Shown: positions 33,186 through 41,340 of the stretch, in pieces
Position numbering within the stretch: position 1 is the stretch's first letter
How the letters are laid out: each line of letters opens with the position of its first letter
NCBI RefSeq assembly: GCF_000397205.1
Contig: NC_021237.1
Span: 4,217,001 to 4,281,000 of the forward strand
Source: Pseudomonas protegens CHA0
Lineage (GTDB): Bacteria; Pseudomonadota; Gammaproteobacteria; Pseudomonadales; Pseudomonadaceae
DNA length: 64,000 nt
Direction: 5' to 3'
The notes under the pieces: model-generated
Seen by the model: only the letters and a program-made list of their open reading frames with translations
Databases searched by the model: none
Told to the model about the DNA's origin: nothing
Made by a program: the position numbers and the translations under genes

Positions 33186-34387
33186 AACAGCTCGCTGAAA
33201 GGAATGAAGGGCGCCCGATCCCCTGCCTGCAAGGTCCGGCCCTCGACGATTTCCACCAGGCCATCGGCCCAGGAAGCCCCCAGCAACACCCCGGAACTCT
33301 GGTTCGGATAAAGCACGGCGCGGCCGTTCTCCAAGCGCGCTCGCAGGTACTCGCGGCGCTTGCCGGCCTTGGGCCAAGCGAAGGCCACAGGCACCTCGAC
33401 GCTCAGCGGCGCCACCTCCTGTACCCCCTGCAGCCGCAGCAGGTAGGCCCGGGCCAACAGGCCGAAGGTCACCAGTGCCGAGGCCGGGTTGCCCGGCAGG
33501 CCGATCACCGGCACCTGGCCGAAGTAACCCACGGTCAGGGGCTTGCCGGGCTTGATGGCGAGTTTCCAGAACAGCGGCCGGCCACTGTCCCTGAGCACCT
33601 GCCCGAGGCAGTCGGCATCCCCGGCGGAAACGCCGCCGGTGGTCAGGATCAGGTCCGCGCCATGCTGCAACCGCTCCAGCCTGAGGCGGGTGTGCTGCGG
33701 CCGGTCGGGCAGGATCCCGGCGTCGATCACCTCGCAGCCCAGGGCGTCCAGCCAGTGCCTGAGCAGGGTACGGTTGCTGTTGTAGATGCAGCCGGGGCGC
33801 ATGGGCGTGCCCGGCTCCAGCAATTCATCGCCGGTGGACAGCAGCGCCACGCGCGGGCGGCGCACCACCTGCAACTCGGTGCAGCCCTGGGCGGCGGCCA
33901 CCGCCAGTTCGAAGGGGCCGAGGCGCTTGCCGGCCTGCAGCAACACCTCGCCGGCGCGGTTCTCCTGGCCCTGGGGGCGAATGTTCTGCCCCGTTTTCAG
34001 GGCCTGGGTAAAACGCACCCGGCCGTCTTCCAGCAGCTCGACGTTCTCTTGCATCTCGACGCAGTCGGCACCTTCGGGCACCGGGGCGCCGGTGAAGATC
34101 CGCGCACAGCTGCCCGGTTGCAGGGGCGCACCGGGCTGCCCGGCGAACACGGTCTGCGCTACCGGCAACGGTGCACCGTCCCAGTGCTGCAGGTTCAGGG
34201 CGTAGCCGTCCATGGCACTGTTGGGCCAGGGCGGCAGGTCCAGGGTCGCCACCAGGTCGGTGGCCAGCACCCGTTGCCGGGCCTGATCCACGGCCAGGGT
34301 TTCGCTCTCCGGCAGGCGCTGGGCGTCGGCCATGGCCAGCAGGCTGGCCAGTGCCTCTTCCACCGGCATCAGTGGGTTCTGGCTCAT
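33182..34387 (-). CDS. moeA: Molybdopterin molybdenumtransferase MoeA
   Basis: 401 aa. MoeA domains are complete: DLPPWPNSAMDGYAL near 50, ARIFTGAPVPEGAD near 94, the MPT-binding LLSTGDELLEPG near 180, LTTGGVSAGDAD near 237, and LPGNPASALVTF near 285. The enzyme inserts molybdate into adenylylated molybdopterin in the last step of cofactor synthesis. The ATG at 34387 overlaps the moaB stop by 4 nt. The stop codon shares CTAG with the stop of the convergent FUSC gene. The operon moaB-moeA is under the composite operator at 34983-35028. Confidence 0.95.
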   Translation of the reverse strand: MSQNPLMPVEEALASLLAMADAQRLPESETLAVDQARQRVLATDLVATLDLPPWPNSAMDGYALNLQHWDGAPLPVAQTVFAGQPGAPLQPGSCARIFTGAPVPEGADCVEMQENVELLEDGRVRFTQALKTGQNIRPQGQENRAGEVLLQAGKRLGPFELAVAAAQGCTELQVVRRPRVALLSTGDELLEPGTPMRPGCIYNSNRTLLRHWLDALGCEVIDAGILPDRPQHTRLRLERLQHGADLILTTGGVSAGDADCLGQVLRDSGRPLFWKLAIKPGKPLTVGYFGQVPVIGLPGNPASALVTFGLLARAYLLRLQGVQEVAPLSVEVPVAFAWPKAGKRREYLRARLENGRAVLYPNQSSGVLLGASWADGLVEIVEGRTLQAGDRAPFIPFSELF

Positions 34388-34923
34388 CCCCGGCTCTCGC
34401 AGGCCTGCACCGGCTTGAGGTGCGGCACGAAATTGCATGGCCGGTGGCGGGCATCCAGCTGCTCGGCGAGGATGCCTTCCCAGGCGGTGCGGCAGGCCCC
34501 GGTGGAGCCCGGCAGGCAGCACACCAGGGTGCCATTGGCCAGCCCGGCCAGGGCCCGGCTCTGCACCGTGGAGGTGCCGATATCGAGAATCGAGATGGCG
34601 CGAAACAGCTCGCCGAAACCGTCGATGTGCTTGTCCAGCAGGCAGCCCACGGCTTCCGGGGTGCTGTCGCGGCCGGTAAAGCCGGTGCCACCGGTGATCA
34701 GCACCACCTGGATGCGCTCGTCGGCGATCCAGGCCGCCACCTGGGCGCGGATCTTGTACAGGTCATCCTTGAGCAGGTTGCGCTCGGCCAGGCTGTGGCC
34801 GGCCTCCAGCAGGCGGCTGACCAGCAGTTGCCCGGAGGTGTCAGTGGCATATTCCCGGGTATCGCTGACCGTCAGCACGGCCATGTTCAAGGGTACAAAC
34901 AACGCATCCGACTTCACGCTCAT
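34384..34923 (-). CDS. moaB: Molybdopterin adenylyltransferase-type protein MoaB
   Basis: 179 aa. Features of the MoaB/Mog family: VLTVSDTREYATDTSGQLL near 17, LITGGTGFTGRDSTPEAV near 75 and the later LPGSTGACRTAWEGIL near 137, which form the MPT site. It activates molybdopterin by adenylylation before MoeA acts. It is the first gene of moaB-moeA; the promoter region to 35137 is shared with mobA and contains a composite LysR-type site 59 bp upstream. Confidence 0.94.
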   Translation of the reverse strand: MSVKSDALFVPLNMAVLTVSDTREYATDTSGQLLVSRLLEAGHSLAERNLLKDDLYKIRAQVAAWIADERIQVVLITGGTGFTGRDSTPEAVGCLLDKHIDGFGELFRAISILDIGTSTVQSRALAGLANGTLVCCLPGSTGACRTAWEGILAEQLDARHRPCNFVPHLKPVQACESRG

Positions 34924-34982
34924 GTCATTCTCCGACCGGCAGGCTAAAAATCATGAACCCAGGCTAAAGGCCCGCCGACGCG

Positions 34983-35028
34983 GCTGTCTAATCGTTCTGG
35001 CTGACCGGATTATCGATGCGCTCTATCA
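34983..35028 (-). promoter_or_regulatory. Composite LysR-type operator, site 2 (moaB/mobA)
   Basis: Reading toward moaB: TGATAGAG-N4-TCGAT-N17-CGATTAGACAGC, 46 bp. The first part is TGAT-N11-ATAA, a T-N11-A LysR box. CCGGTCA in the middle is shared with site 1 at the same offset. 34 of 46 positions equal site 1 (41107-41152). The final block contains TTAGAC, a possible -35. Confidence 0.75.
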
Positions 35029-35137
35029 TCCTGCCAGGCCCTGCAAGGGGGCCGATAAAGCCCGTCAATCGGCCATTCAACACTTCCGATTGGACGTACC
35101 CGAAGGACAATGCCATCGTTTGCGCCACCTACTTGAT

Positions 35138-35764
35138 ATGCGTCCCGCCATGACCCCGACCCAGCCCACCTCCGCCTGTTCCCTGCCCTGCTCGATCCTG
35201 CTGCTGGCCGGTGGCCGCGGCTCGCGCATGGGCGGCCAGGACAAGGGCCTGGTGGCCTGGCGCGGCCAGCCGCTGATTGCCCATGTGCAGGCGGTGGTGC
35301 GGCCCTTGAGCGATGACCTGATCATTTCCTGCAACCGCAACGCCGAGCGCTACCGGGCCTATGCCGACCGCTTGGTGGAGGATGGGCAGAAGGATTTCCC
35401 CGGGCCCCTGGCCGGAGTCCTGGCCGGCCTCGCGACGGCCCGCCACCCCTGGCTGCTGGTGCTGGCCTGCGATGCGCCGCAGATCGACGCGGCGCTGATC
35501 CAGGCCCTGCTGGATGCCCGCGGCAACGACACCAGGCCGGTGATGGTGCAGCAGGCCGGGCAATGGCAACCCATGTTCAGCCTGATCCCCACGGCGCTGC
35601 TGGGCGACCTGCGCCAGGCCTGGGACAACGGCGAGCGCAGCCTGCTGCGGGCCCTGGCCGCCCATGGGCTGAGGCCCCTGCCCTGCGCCGCGGACGATCC
35701 GCGGCTGAGCAACTTCAATACCCCTGAACTACTGTCTGAAGCAGGCCCCAAGCCCCTGGCCTGA
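35138..35764 (+). CDS. mobA: Molybdenum cofactor guanylyltransferase MobA
   Basis: 208 aa from ATG 35138; ATG 35150 (MTPTQPTS) is an equal choice, as neither has a clear ribosome site. The nucleotide-binding start LLLAGGRGSRMGGQDKGLV near 22 is diagnostic; LACDAPQID and FSLIPTALLGDLRQ follow, and NFNTPELL closes the fold. MobA adds GMP to make the bis-MGD cofactor needed by FdhF-type enzymes such as those encoded at 41341 and 50139. It diverges from moaB and precedes lysR and fdhD. Confidence 0.93.
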   Translation: MRPAMTPTQPTSACSLPCSILLLAGGRGSRMGGQDKGLVAWRGQPLIAHVQAVVRPLSDDLIISCNRNAERYRAYADRLVEDGQKDFPGPLAGVLAGLATARHPWLLVLACDAPQIDAALIQALLDARGNDTRPVMVQQAGQWQPMFSLIPTALLGDLRQAWDNGERSLLRALAAHGLRPLPCAADDPRLSNFNTPELLSEAGPKPLA

Positions 35765-35873
35765 ACAGCGCCGGAGGTGCCCAAGGGCGCAACCGGGCAA
35801 GGCCCCAGGCCTTTTCATGGGCGCAACACCTGCGTTATTACTGAACCCGACTTTTCCCACAACAGGTGCCACC

Positions 35874-36764
35874 GTGGACATCAAGCAACTCAAGTTTCTG
35901 ATCGCCCTGGAGCAGACCCGGCACTTTGGCCAGGCCGCCGCGCGCTGCCATATCACCCAGCCGACCCTGTCCATGCGCCTGCGCAATCTTGAGGATGAAC
36001 TGGACCTGATCCTGGTCACCCGTGGCCAGCGCTTCGAAGGCTTCACCGAAGCCGGCGAGCGGGTGCTGGCCTGGGCCAAGACCCTGCTGGCAGCCCATGA
36101 CGGGCTGTTCGCCGAAGCCGCTGCCTGCCGCGGGCAACTGGTGGGCAAGCTGCGCCTGGGGCTGGTACCGCTGAGCGGCTTCAACCCCATCAGCTACGTG
36201 CAACAGCTATCGTCGAGCTTCCCGGAACTGCAGTTCAGCCTGTCGTCCATGAGCTCCGACCGGATCATCGAGGACATCGGCAACAACCAGCTGGACCTGG
36301 GGGTCTGCTACCTGGACCACGTCAACCCCAACTACCTGGACTTCTTCGAGATCGGCGAGACCCGGGTCGGCCTGCTCTACGACACCCGGCACTTTCATTT
36401 CGAAGGCACCGAGATGAGCTGGGAGGACGCCGCCGAACTGCCGCTGGGCATGCTCAGCACCGGCATGCACTATCGCAAGTCCATCGACCTGAGCTTTCGC
36501 AGCCGCGGACTGAACCCGCAGCCGATCCTGGAAAGCGACTCCACCTACCAACTGTTCCAGGCGATCCACGAAGGCTTCTGCTGCTCGATCATGCCCCTGG
36601 ACAGCGGCCTGGATTCGCCCATCGAGAACCTGGCCTTTATCCAACTGCCGGATGCCAGCGTGCTGGCGCCACTGGGGCTGGTGATGCGCAAGACCGAGCC
36701 GCGCTCGGCGATTGCCGAAAAGTGCTTCGCCGAAGCCAAGAAGCTGTTTGCGATCAAAGAGTGA
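35874..36764 (+). CDS. LysR-type regulator within the Mo-cofactor locus
   Basis: 296 aa from GTG 35874 (MDIKQLKFL), with AGGTG upstream; this is the start that begins exactly at the HTH. Winged helix: FLIALEQTRHFGQAAARCHI then TQPTLSMRLRNLEDELDLIL. The substrate domain has GKLRLGLVPLSGFNPISYV and a region with one Cys pair (FCCSIM near 240). It sits between mobA and fdhD in the same direction. Because three T-N11-A operators occur only around this locus in the window, it is the best candidate for their activator. Possible effectors are molybdate, formate or cyanide; none is shown. Confidence 0.9.
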   Translation: MDIKQLKFLIALEQTRHFGQAAARCHITQPTLSMRLRNLEDELDLILVTRGQRFEGFTEAGERVLAWAKTLLAAHDGLFAEAAACRGQLVGKLRLGLVPLSGFNPISYVQQLSSSFPELQFSLSSMSSDRIIEDIGNNQLDLGVCYLDHVNPNYLDFFEIGETRVGLLYDTRHFHFEGTEMSWEDAAELPLGMLSTGMHYRKSIDLSFRSRGLNPQPILESDSTYQLFQAIHEGFCCSIMPLDSGLDSPIENLAFIQLPDASVLAPLGLVMRKTEPRSAIAEKCFAEAKKLFAIKE

Positions 36765-36822
36765 ATCAATGCCCCAGGGCCGCCCATGGCCCTGGGCAAA
36801 TCGAATGCAACGAGGTGTGGTC

Positions 36823-37650
36823 ATGGTTTGCCGGATCGAACAAACGGAGCAACAACCCGAGGCCAATGCGCCGGCGCCGGCGCCGCAGCGGGTGGCCTAT
36901 CGCGAGTACAGCGCCGACGGCCCGATGGCCGAGGCGCCGCTGGCCGCCGAGATCGCCCTGGCGATCACCTACAACGGCCTGAGCCAGGCGGTGATGATGG
37001 TGTCTCCGGGCAACCTGGAAGACTTCATTCGCGGCTTCAGCATCACCAACGACATCGTCAATGACCTCGGCGAAATCTACGACATCCGCCTAAGCCACTT
37101 CCCCCAGGCCTGCCAGGCCGACGTGGAAATTTCCAGCCGGGCGTTCTGGGCCCTCAAGGACCATCGCCGGCAAATGGCCGGCACCAGCGGCTGTGGCCTG
37201 TGCGGAGTGGAGGCCCTGGAACAGGCGCTGCCGCAACTGCAGATCCTCGAACCCGCGGCCCTGCCACCTGCCGAACACCTGCAGGGCCTGCGCGAGCGCA
37301 TCGAACAGGCCCAGCACATGGCCCGCAGCAGCGGCGCCCTGCATGCGGCGCTGTACTTCGACGAACAGGGCGAGGTGCGCCTGTGCCAGGAAGACATCGG
37401 CCGCCACAACGCCCTGGACAAGCTGATTGGCGCGCTGCTGCAGGCCGGGATCGATGGCAGCCGGGGCTTCACCGTGGTCACCAGCCGTTGCAGCCTGGAA
37501 CTGATCCACAAGGCCGTGCGCGCCCGCCTCGGTACCCTGGTCAGCCTCTCGGCGCCGACCGCACTCACCGTGCAATGGGCCAACAAGCATCGCCTGAACC
37601 TGATCCACGTCCCCCACCGCAACGCCCCACGTATCTACAGCCCGGTGTAA
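36823..37650 (+). CDS. fdhD: Formate dehydrogenase sulfurtransferase FdhD
   Basis: 275 aa from ATG 36823 with GAGG 8 nt upstream. The sulphur-transfer motif TSGCGLCG near 130 has the needed Cys pair; LCQEDIGRHNALDKLIG near 187 and TSRCSLELIHKAV near 223 are family marks. FdhD passes sulphur from IscS to the bis-MGD cofactor of formate dehydrogenases, so it supports the FdhF/YdeP proteins in this window. It starts 58 bp after lysR. A strong hairpin follows its stop. Confidence 0.95.
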   Translation: MVCRIEQTEQQPEANAPAPAPQRVAYREYSADGPMAEAPLAAEIALAITYNGLSQAVMMVSPGNLEDFIRGFSITNDIVNDLGEIYDIRLSHFPQACQADVEISSRAFWALKDHRRQMAGTSGCGLCGVEALEQALPQLQILEPAALPPAEHLQGLRERIEQAQHMARSSGALHAALYFDEQGEVRLCQEDIGRHNALDKLIGALLQAGIDGSRGFTVVTSRCSLELIHKAVRARLGTLVSLSAPTALTVQWANKHRLNLIHVPHRNAPRIYSPV

Positions 37651-37655
37651 ATGCA

Positions 37656-37684
37656 CCACGCCGGATGACATGCATCCGGCGTGG
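37656..37684. terminator. Hairpin between convergent fdhD and moaE
   Basis: A perfect 12-bp stem CCACGCCGGATG/CATCCGGCGTGG with a 5-nt loop. No T tract follows on either strand, so it may be a weak bidirectional terminator or an RNA-stabilising hairpin. Confidence 0.5.
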
Positions 37685-37722
37685 CTAGCCCCTTCCCTCA
37701 AGCCTCTGTCAGCGGCATAAGC

Positions 37723-38181
37723 TCAACGTTCTACACCCCAACGTTCGGCCGCCTGCCGGTCGCTCTCGCGACCGTCGATCCAGCGTTCGCCGGCCGGGGT
37801 GACTTCGCGTTTCCAGAACGGGGCGCGGGTCTTGAGGTAATCCATGATGAAGGCGCAAGCCTCGAAGGCCGCTTGGCGATGGGCGCTGGCCACCCCGACA
37901 AAGACGATGGGCTCACCCACCTGCAGCAACCCCACCCGGTGCACCAGGCTCACCCGGTTCAGCGGCCAGCGCGCCTGGGCTTGCTCCACGATGCGCTGCA
38001 GCGAGCGCTCGGTCATGCCCGGGTAGTGTTCAAGAAACAGGCTGTGCACCGCCTCCCCCAGGTTGAGATCGCGCACATAACCGACAAAGGTCACCACGCC
38101 GCCGACGCTGGCGTCGCCGGCCTGCAAGCCGGCATTCAGCTGGTCGAGGCTCAACGCCTGGGTCTGCACCTGGATGCTCAT
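37723..38181 (-). CDS. moaE: Molybdopterin synthase large subunit MoaE
   Basis: 152 aa. GGVVTFVGYVRDLNLGEAV near 27, LEHYPGMTE near 50, RVGLLQVGEPIVFVGVAS near 82 and the active-site stretch DYLKTRAPFWKREV with Lys near 117-126 are typical. With MoaD it converts cPMP to molybdopterin. It is the last gene of moaA-bestrophin-moaC-moaD-moaE and begins 2 nt after moaD. Confidence 0.95.
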   Translation of the reverse strand: MSIQVQTQALSLDQLNAGLQAGDASVGGVVTFVGYVRDLNLGEAVHSLFLEHYPGMTERSLQRIVEQAQARWPLNRVSLVHRVGLLQVGEPIVFVGVASAHRQAAFEACAFIMDYLKTRAPFWKREVTPAGERWIDGRESDRQAAERWGVER

Positions 38182-38183
38182 GC

Positions 38184-38435
38184 TCAGCCTCCGGTCACTT
38201 GCGGAAAGAAGGCGATTTCATCGAAGTCCTCGATGGCCGCATCAAGCTTGCACAGTTCCTGGTTCAGCGCGCACATCAGGCTGTTCTCCCCCAGCACCTG
38301 CGCCCAGGTTTCACCCCGGGCCATCAGCCGCTGGCGCAGGTCCTCGACGGTGCGCAGGCTGGCATCCAGGGACAGTTTTTCGCCACCGCAGCCCAGTTGC
38401 TCACGGTAGCGGGCAAAGTAGTTGACCAGAATCAT
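38184..38435 (-). CDS. moaD: Molybdopterin synthase small subunit MoaD
   Basis: 83 aa, ubiquitin-like, beginning [15 protein letters not shown] and ending FFPQVTGG. The C-terminal Gly-Gly is the site of thiocarboxylation. The ATG at 38435 overlaps the moaC stop (ATGA). It donates sulphur to MoaE-bound cPMP. Confidence 0.94.
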   Translation of the reverse strand: MILVNYFARYREQLGCGGEKLSLDASLRTVEDLRQRLMARGETWAQVLGENSLMCALNQELCKLDAAIEDFDEIAFFPQVTGG

Positions 38436-38914
38436 CGGGCCTCTCCTGCGATAAAGGTGCCGGACTTGCCGCCCTGCTTCTTCAGCAGGTGCAGCCCTTC
38501 GATGACCATGGCGCGGTCCACCGCCTTGCACATGTCATAGATCGTCAGCGCCGCCACGCTGGCGGCGGTCATGGCTTCCAGCTCGACCCCGGTGGCGCCG
38601 TTGAGCCGGCAGCAACTGGTGATCTGCACCCGGTCCGGCGGCAGTGCCCGTAGTTCGATGTGGATCCCGGTGAGCAGCAACGGGTGGCACAGGGGGATCA
38701 GTTCGTGGGTCTTCTTTGCCGCCATGATCCCGGCGATGCGCGCCACGGCGAACACATCGCCCTTGGGATGGCCCTGGTCCTGGATCAGTTGCAGGGTGGC
38801 CGGGAGCATGCGCACCCAGGCCCGAGCCTGGGCCTCGCGCTCGGTAGCGGCCTTGCAGGTGACATCCACCATGCTGGCCCGGCCCTGGTCGTCCAGGTGA
38901 GTGAGTTCATTCAT
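38432..38914 (-). CDS. moaC: Cyclic pyranopterin monophosphate synthase MoaC
   Basis: 160 aa. It opens [33 protein letters not shown] near 68 and [20 protein letters not shown] near 108 hold the active-site His, Glu and Lys residues. It makes cPMP after MoaA. It starts 26 bp after the bestrophin gene and overlaps moaD by 4 nt. Confidence 0.95.
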   Translation of the reverse strand: MNELTHLDDQGRASMVDVTCKAATEREAQARAWVRMLPATLQLIQDQGHPKGDVFAVARIAGIMAAKKTHELIPLCHPLLLTGIHIELRALPPDRVQITSCCRLNGATGVELEAMTAASVAALTIYDMCKAVDRAMVIEGLHLLKKQGGKSGTFIAGEAR

Positions 38915-38940
38915 GTGCAACCTCGGATAACAACAGTGGA

Positions 38941-39840
38941 TCAGCTCAGGACATAGTCCACCGGCTCCAGCGCCGGCGGCAGTTCGGTGGCCCCCAGGGC
39001 TTCGAGAATCTCGCGCTCGATGTTGCGCACGATGGCGCTCAGCGGCAGGTCGTTCTCGTCGTGGCCGAAGGGGTCTTCCAGCTCGTCGCCAATGGCGTCC
39101 AGGCCGAAGAAGGTGTAGCTGACGATGGCGGTGAAGATCGGCGTCAGCCAGCCCAGGGGCTCGGCCATGGCAAAGGGCAGGAGGATGCAGAACATGTAGC
39201 TGGTGCGGTGCAGCAGCAACGTGTAGGGAAACGGCAGCGGCGTGGCCTTGATCCGCTCGCAGGTGGATTGCGCGCCGGTGATGGCCGCCAGTTGATTGGC
39301 CAGCAGCAGGTAGCGCCATTCGCTGAGCCGCCCCGCCTGGGCCTGGTCCGAACACTGGCGCGCGATCTGGCGCAGCAGGCTGTCCGGCAGGTTGCTGGTG
39401 CTTGCCGGCGGCAACTGGCTGAGCCAGGTATCGGCAGCGCTCAGTTCATCTTCGCGGCGCAGCCGGGCCTTGAGGGCATGGGCGAAACCGCACAGGTCAC
39501 GCAGGATCGCGCTGCGCGCCCGGGCATCTTCAAGCACCTGGGTTTCGCGGATCATCGAGCGCACCTCGGTCACCACCGTGCCCAGGGCCTTGCGCGCTTC
39601 GTACCAGCGGTCGTAGCAGGCGTTGTTGCGAAAGCTCATGAAGATCGACAGCGACAGGCCGAGCAAGGTGAACGGGGTGGCATTGACCTTGGAGAAATAC
39701 GCCGGGTGCAAGGTCTCGATCAGCACGATGGCCGAGGCCAGCAGGGTCACCAGCAGGCTGCGCAGGGCGATGCGCTTGGCAATCGACCCCTTGAGGGAAA
39801 TCAGCACGCTGATCAGGTTGGGTTTGGATCTGACGATCAT
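38941..39840 (-). CDS. Bestrophin-family anion channel protein
   Basis: 299 aa from ATG 39840 (AAGG 10 nt upstream); an ATG at 39861 is possible. Features of the bacterial bestrophin/YneE family: [20 protein letters not shown], then [15 protein letters not shown], and later [19 protein letters not shown], where the acidic patch is conserved. Two N-terminal and two later membrane helices can be seen. Bestrophins are pentameric chloride or cation channels in the inner membrane. The gene is inside the moa operon, 45 bp after moaA and 26 bp before moaC, which is unusual and may point to a link with molybdate, formate or pH balance. Confidence 0.88.
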   Translation of the reverse strand: MIVRSKPNLISVLISLKGSIAKRIALRSLLVTLLASAIVLIETLHPAYFSKVNATPFTLLGLSLSIFMSFRNNACYDRWYEARKALGTVVTEVRSMIRETQVLEDARARSAILRDLCGFAHALKARLRREDELSAADTWLSQLPPASTSNLPDSLLRQIARQCSDQAQAGRLSEWRYLLLANQLAAITGAQSTCERIKATPLPFPYTLLLHRTSYMFCILLPFAMAEPLGWLTPIFTAIVSYTFFGLDAIGDELEDPFGHDENDLPLSAIVRNIEREILEALGATELPPALEPVDYVLS

Positions 39841-39885
39841 CGGGGTAGAACCTTTGCACAATGAAAAGCCGTGATGAGCAGCGGT

Positions 39886-40884
39886 TCAGCCGCCGGTCAT
39901 GTTCATGAAGCGCACCACCTGCACCTCGTCGTTGAGTTCGAAGTGATGGCTGTAGGGCTTGAGCTTCATCGCCTCGACTATGGCCCGCTGCAGGCGCCCG
40001 GTATCGCCGGGGTGAGCGCGCAGCACGGCCTTGAGGTCCACCGAGTGCTCGTTGCCCAGGCACAGCAGCAAGCGGCCTTCGACGGTCAGGCGCACGCGGT
40101 TGCAGGTGCCGCAGAAGTTGTGGCTGTGGGGCGAGATGAACCCCAGGCGAATGTGCGGCGCCTCGGCCAGGCGCCAGTAGCGCGACGGGCCCTGGGTCGA
40201 CTCGGCGGACTCGATCAGGGTGTAGCGCTCGGCGATCCGCTCGCGAACCCGGGCACTGGAAAAGAACGCATCGCTGCGGCTGTGTTCGCTGATGGTGCCC
40301 AGGGGCATTTCCTCGATAAAGGAGATGTCCAGGCCGCGGTCGATGGCAAAGGCCACCAGTTCGTTGATCTGCTGGTCGTTGCGCCCCTTCATCACCACAC
40401 AGTTGAGCTTGGTGCGCTCAAAGCCGGCGGCAATCGCCGCGTCGATGCCGGCAACCACCTGGCCCAGCTCGCCGGTGCGGGTCAGCTGCCGAAACAGGGT
40501 CGGGTCCAGGCTGTCGAGGCTGATGTTCAGGCGCTTGACCCCGGCGTCGAACAGCGGCGCGGCCAGCTTGCCCAGTTGCGAGCCGTTGGTGGTCATGCAC
40601 AGCTCCCGCAGCCCGGGCAGCCGGGCAATGTCCCGGCACAGCTGGACCACCCCGGGGCGGATCAGCGGCTCGCCGCCAGTGAGGCGGATCTTGCGGGTAC
40701 CCAGGGCCACGAAACGTTCGGCCAGCTGGTACAGCTCCTCCAGGGTAAGAATGCGTTGGCGCGGCAGGAACTGCATGTCCTCGGCCATGCAATACACACA
40801 GCGGAAATCGCAGCGGTCGGTCACCGACATGCGCAGATAGTCGACCCGCCGAGCGAAGCCATCGAGCAATACCTGATCTGACAT
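39886..40884 (-). CDS. moaA: GTP 3',8-cyclase MoaA (radical SAM)
   Basis: 332 aa. The radical SAM cluster is [14 protein letters not shown] near 23-36; [12 protein letters not shown] follows. The second Fe-S site is [20 protein letters not shown] near 260-280, and the C-terminus is Gly-Gly (NMTGG), which enters the active site. GAGG 5 nt before ATG 40884 fixes the start. It converts GTP to 3',8-cH2GTP with MoaC. It heads the operon moaA-bestrophin-moaCDE; a composite operator lies 106 bp upstream. Confidence 0.95.
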   Translation of the reverse strand: MSDQVLLDGFARRVDYLRMSVTDRCDFRCVYCMAEDMQFLPRQRILTLEELYQLAERFVALGTRKIRLTGGEPLIRPGVVQLCRDIARLPGLRELCMTTNGSQLGKLAAPLFDAGVKRLNISLDSLDPTLFRQLTRTGELGQVVAGIDAAIAAGFERTKLNCVVMKGRNDQQINELVAFAIDRGLDISFIEEMPLGTISEHSRSDAFFSSARVRERIAERYTLIESAESTQGPSRYWRLAEAPHIRLGFISPHSHNFCGTCNRVRLTVEGRLLLCLGNEHSVDLKAVLRAHPGDTGRLQRAIVEAMKLKPYSHHFELNDEVQVVRFMNMTGG

Positions 40885-40990
40885 CCGAGCCTCTTTCGAC
40901 GGTGGGAATCCATCGCGATTAGTTGAAGTTCTTCCACACAAGCACCTGCAGAAGGTGTTATTGGCGGCAAGATTAAAAGCCATTAAAAGC

Positions 40991-41036
40991 CCCGTCCAAT
41001 CGCTATTAACAACTGGCTGATCAATACAATCTATCG
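40991..41036 (-). promoter_or_regulatory. Composite LysR-type operator, site 3 (moaA)
   Basis: Reading toward moaA: CGATAGAT-N4-TTGAT-N17-CGATTGGACGGG. The core is CGAT-N11-ATCA. 33 of 46 positions equal site 1, with the same spacing. TTGGAC in the last block is 17 bp before TTAATC, a plausible -35/-10 pair for moaA. Confidence 0.72.
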
Positions 41037-41106
41037 CTCCTGAAATCGCTTCCCACAAAGGCCGAAACAAACAATCAACCATTTGATATATATAGACTTT
41101 TAACGG

Positions 41107-41152
41107 TGATAGAGGCTTTCGATCAGCCGGTCATTAATTGCGATTAGACAGC
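41107..41152 (+). promoter_or_regulatory. Composite LysR-type operator, site 1 (FdhF-type oxidoreductase)
   Basis: TGATAGAG-N4-TCGAT-N17-CGATTAGACAGC, 46 bp, pointing to the gene at 41341. The core TGAT-N11-ATCA is a perfect LysR T-N11-A dyad. The gap 40885-41340 is AT-richer than its surroundings and also holds site 3, an everted palindrome ATCAA-N4-TTGAT at 41074-41087 and a small hairpin near 41165-41182. Confidence 0.78.
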
Positions 41153-41340
41153 GGCCACGGGTGACGAATAGGCTTTATTCGTGGCCCATATAACGAGCCC
41201 TGAAAGTTACTCCACGCCAATAAGCAACACCGAACTCAAACAAGTTCACAACAACCGCATTTAGCCTGTGCAGTCAAACAATCACTGACATCGATTCAAT
41301 GTCGGCCGGTTGCCTGCGTGCGCTGTATTGGAGAAATATC

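Noticed and set aside
35110..35136. Eight-codon leader peptide (MPSFAPPT) before mobA
   Set aside because: AAGGA is only 2 nt from the ATG, too close for normal initiation, and no attenuator-like hairpin follows.
32576..35137. Very long plus-strand frame running into mobA
   Set aside because: Only the part from about 35138 has MobA motifs. The earlier part is antisense to moeA and moaB or shifted within the FUSC gene.
41074..41087. ATCAA-N4-TTGAT as an FNR/Anr box before the FdhF-type gene
   Set aside because: The half-sites are everted: the FNR/Anr site is TTGAT-N4-ATCAA. It is kept only as a palindrome.
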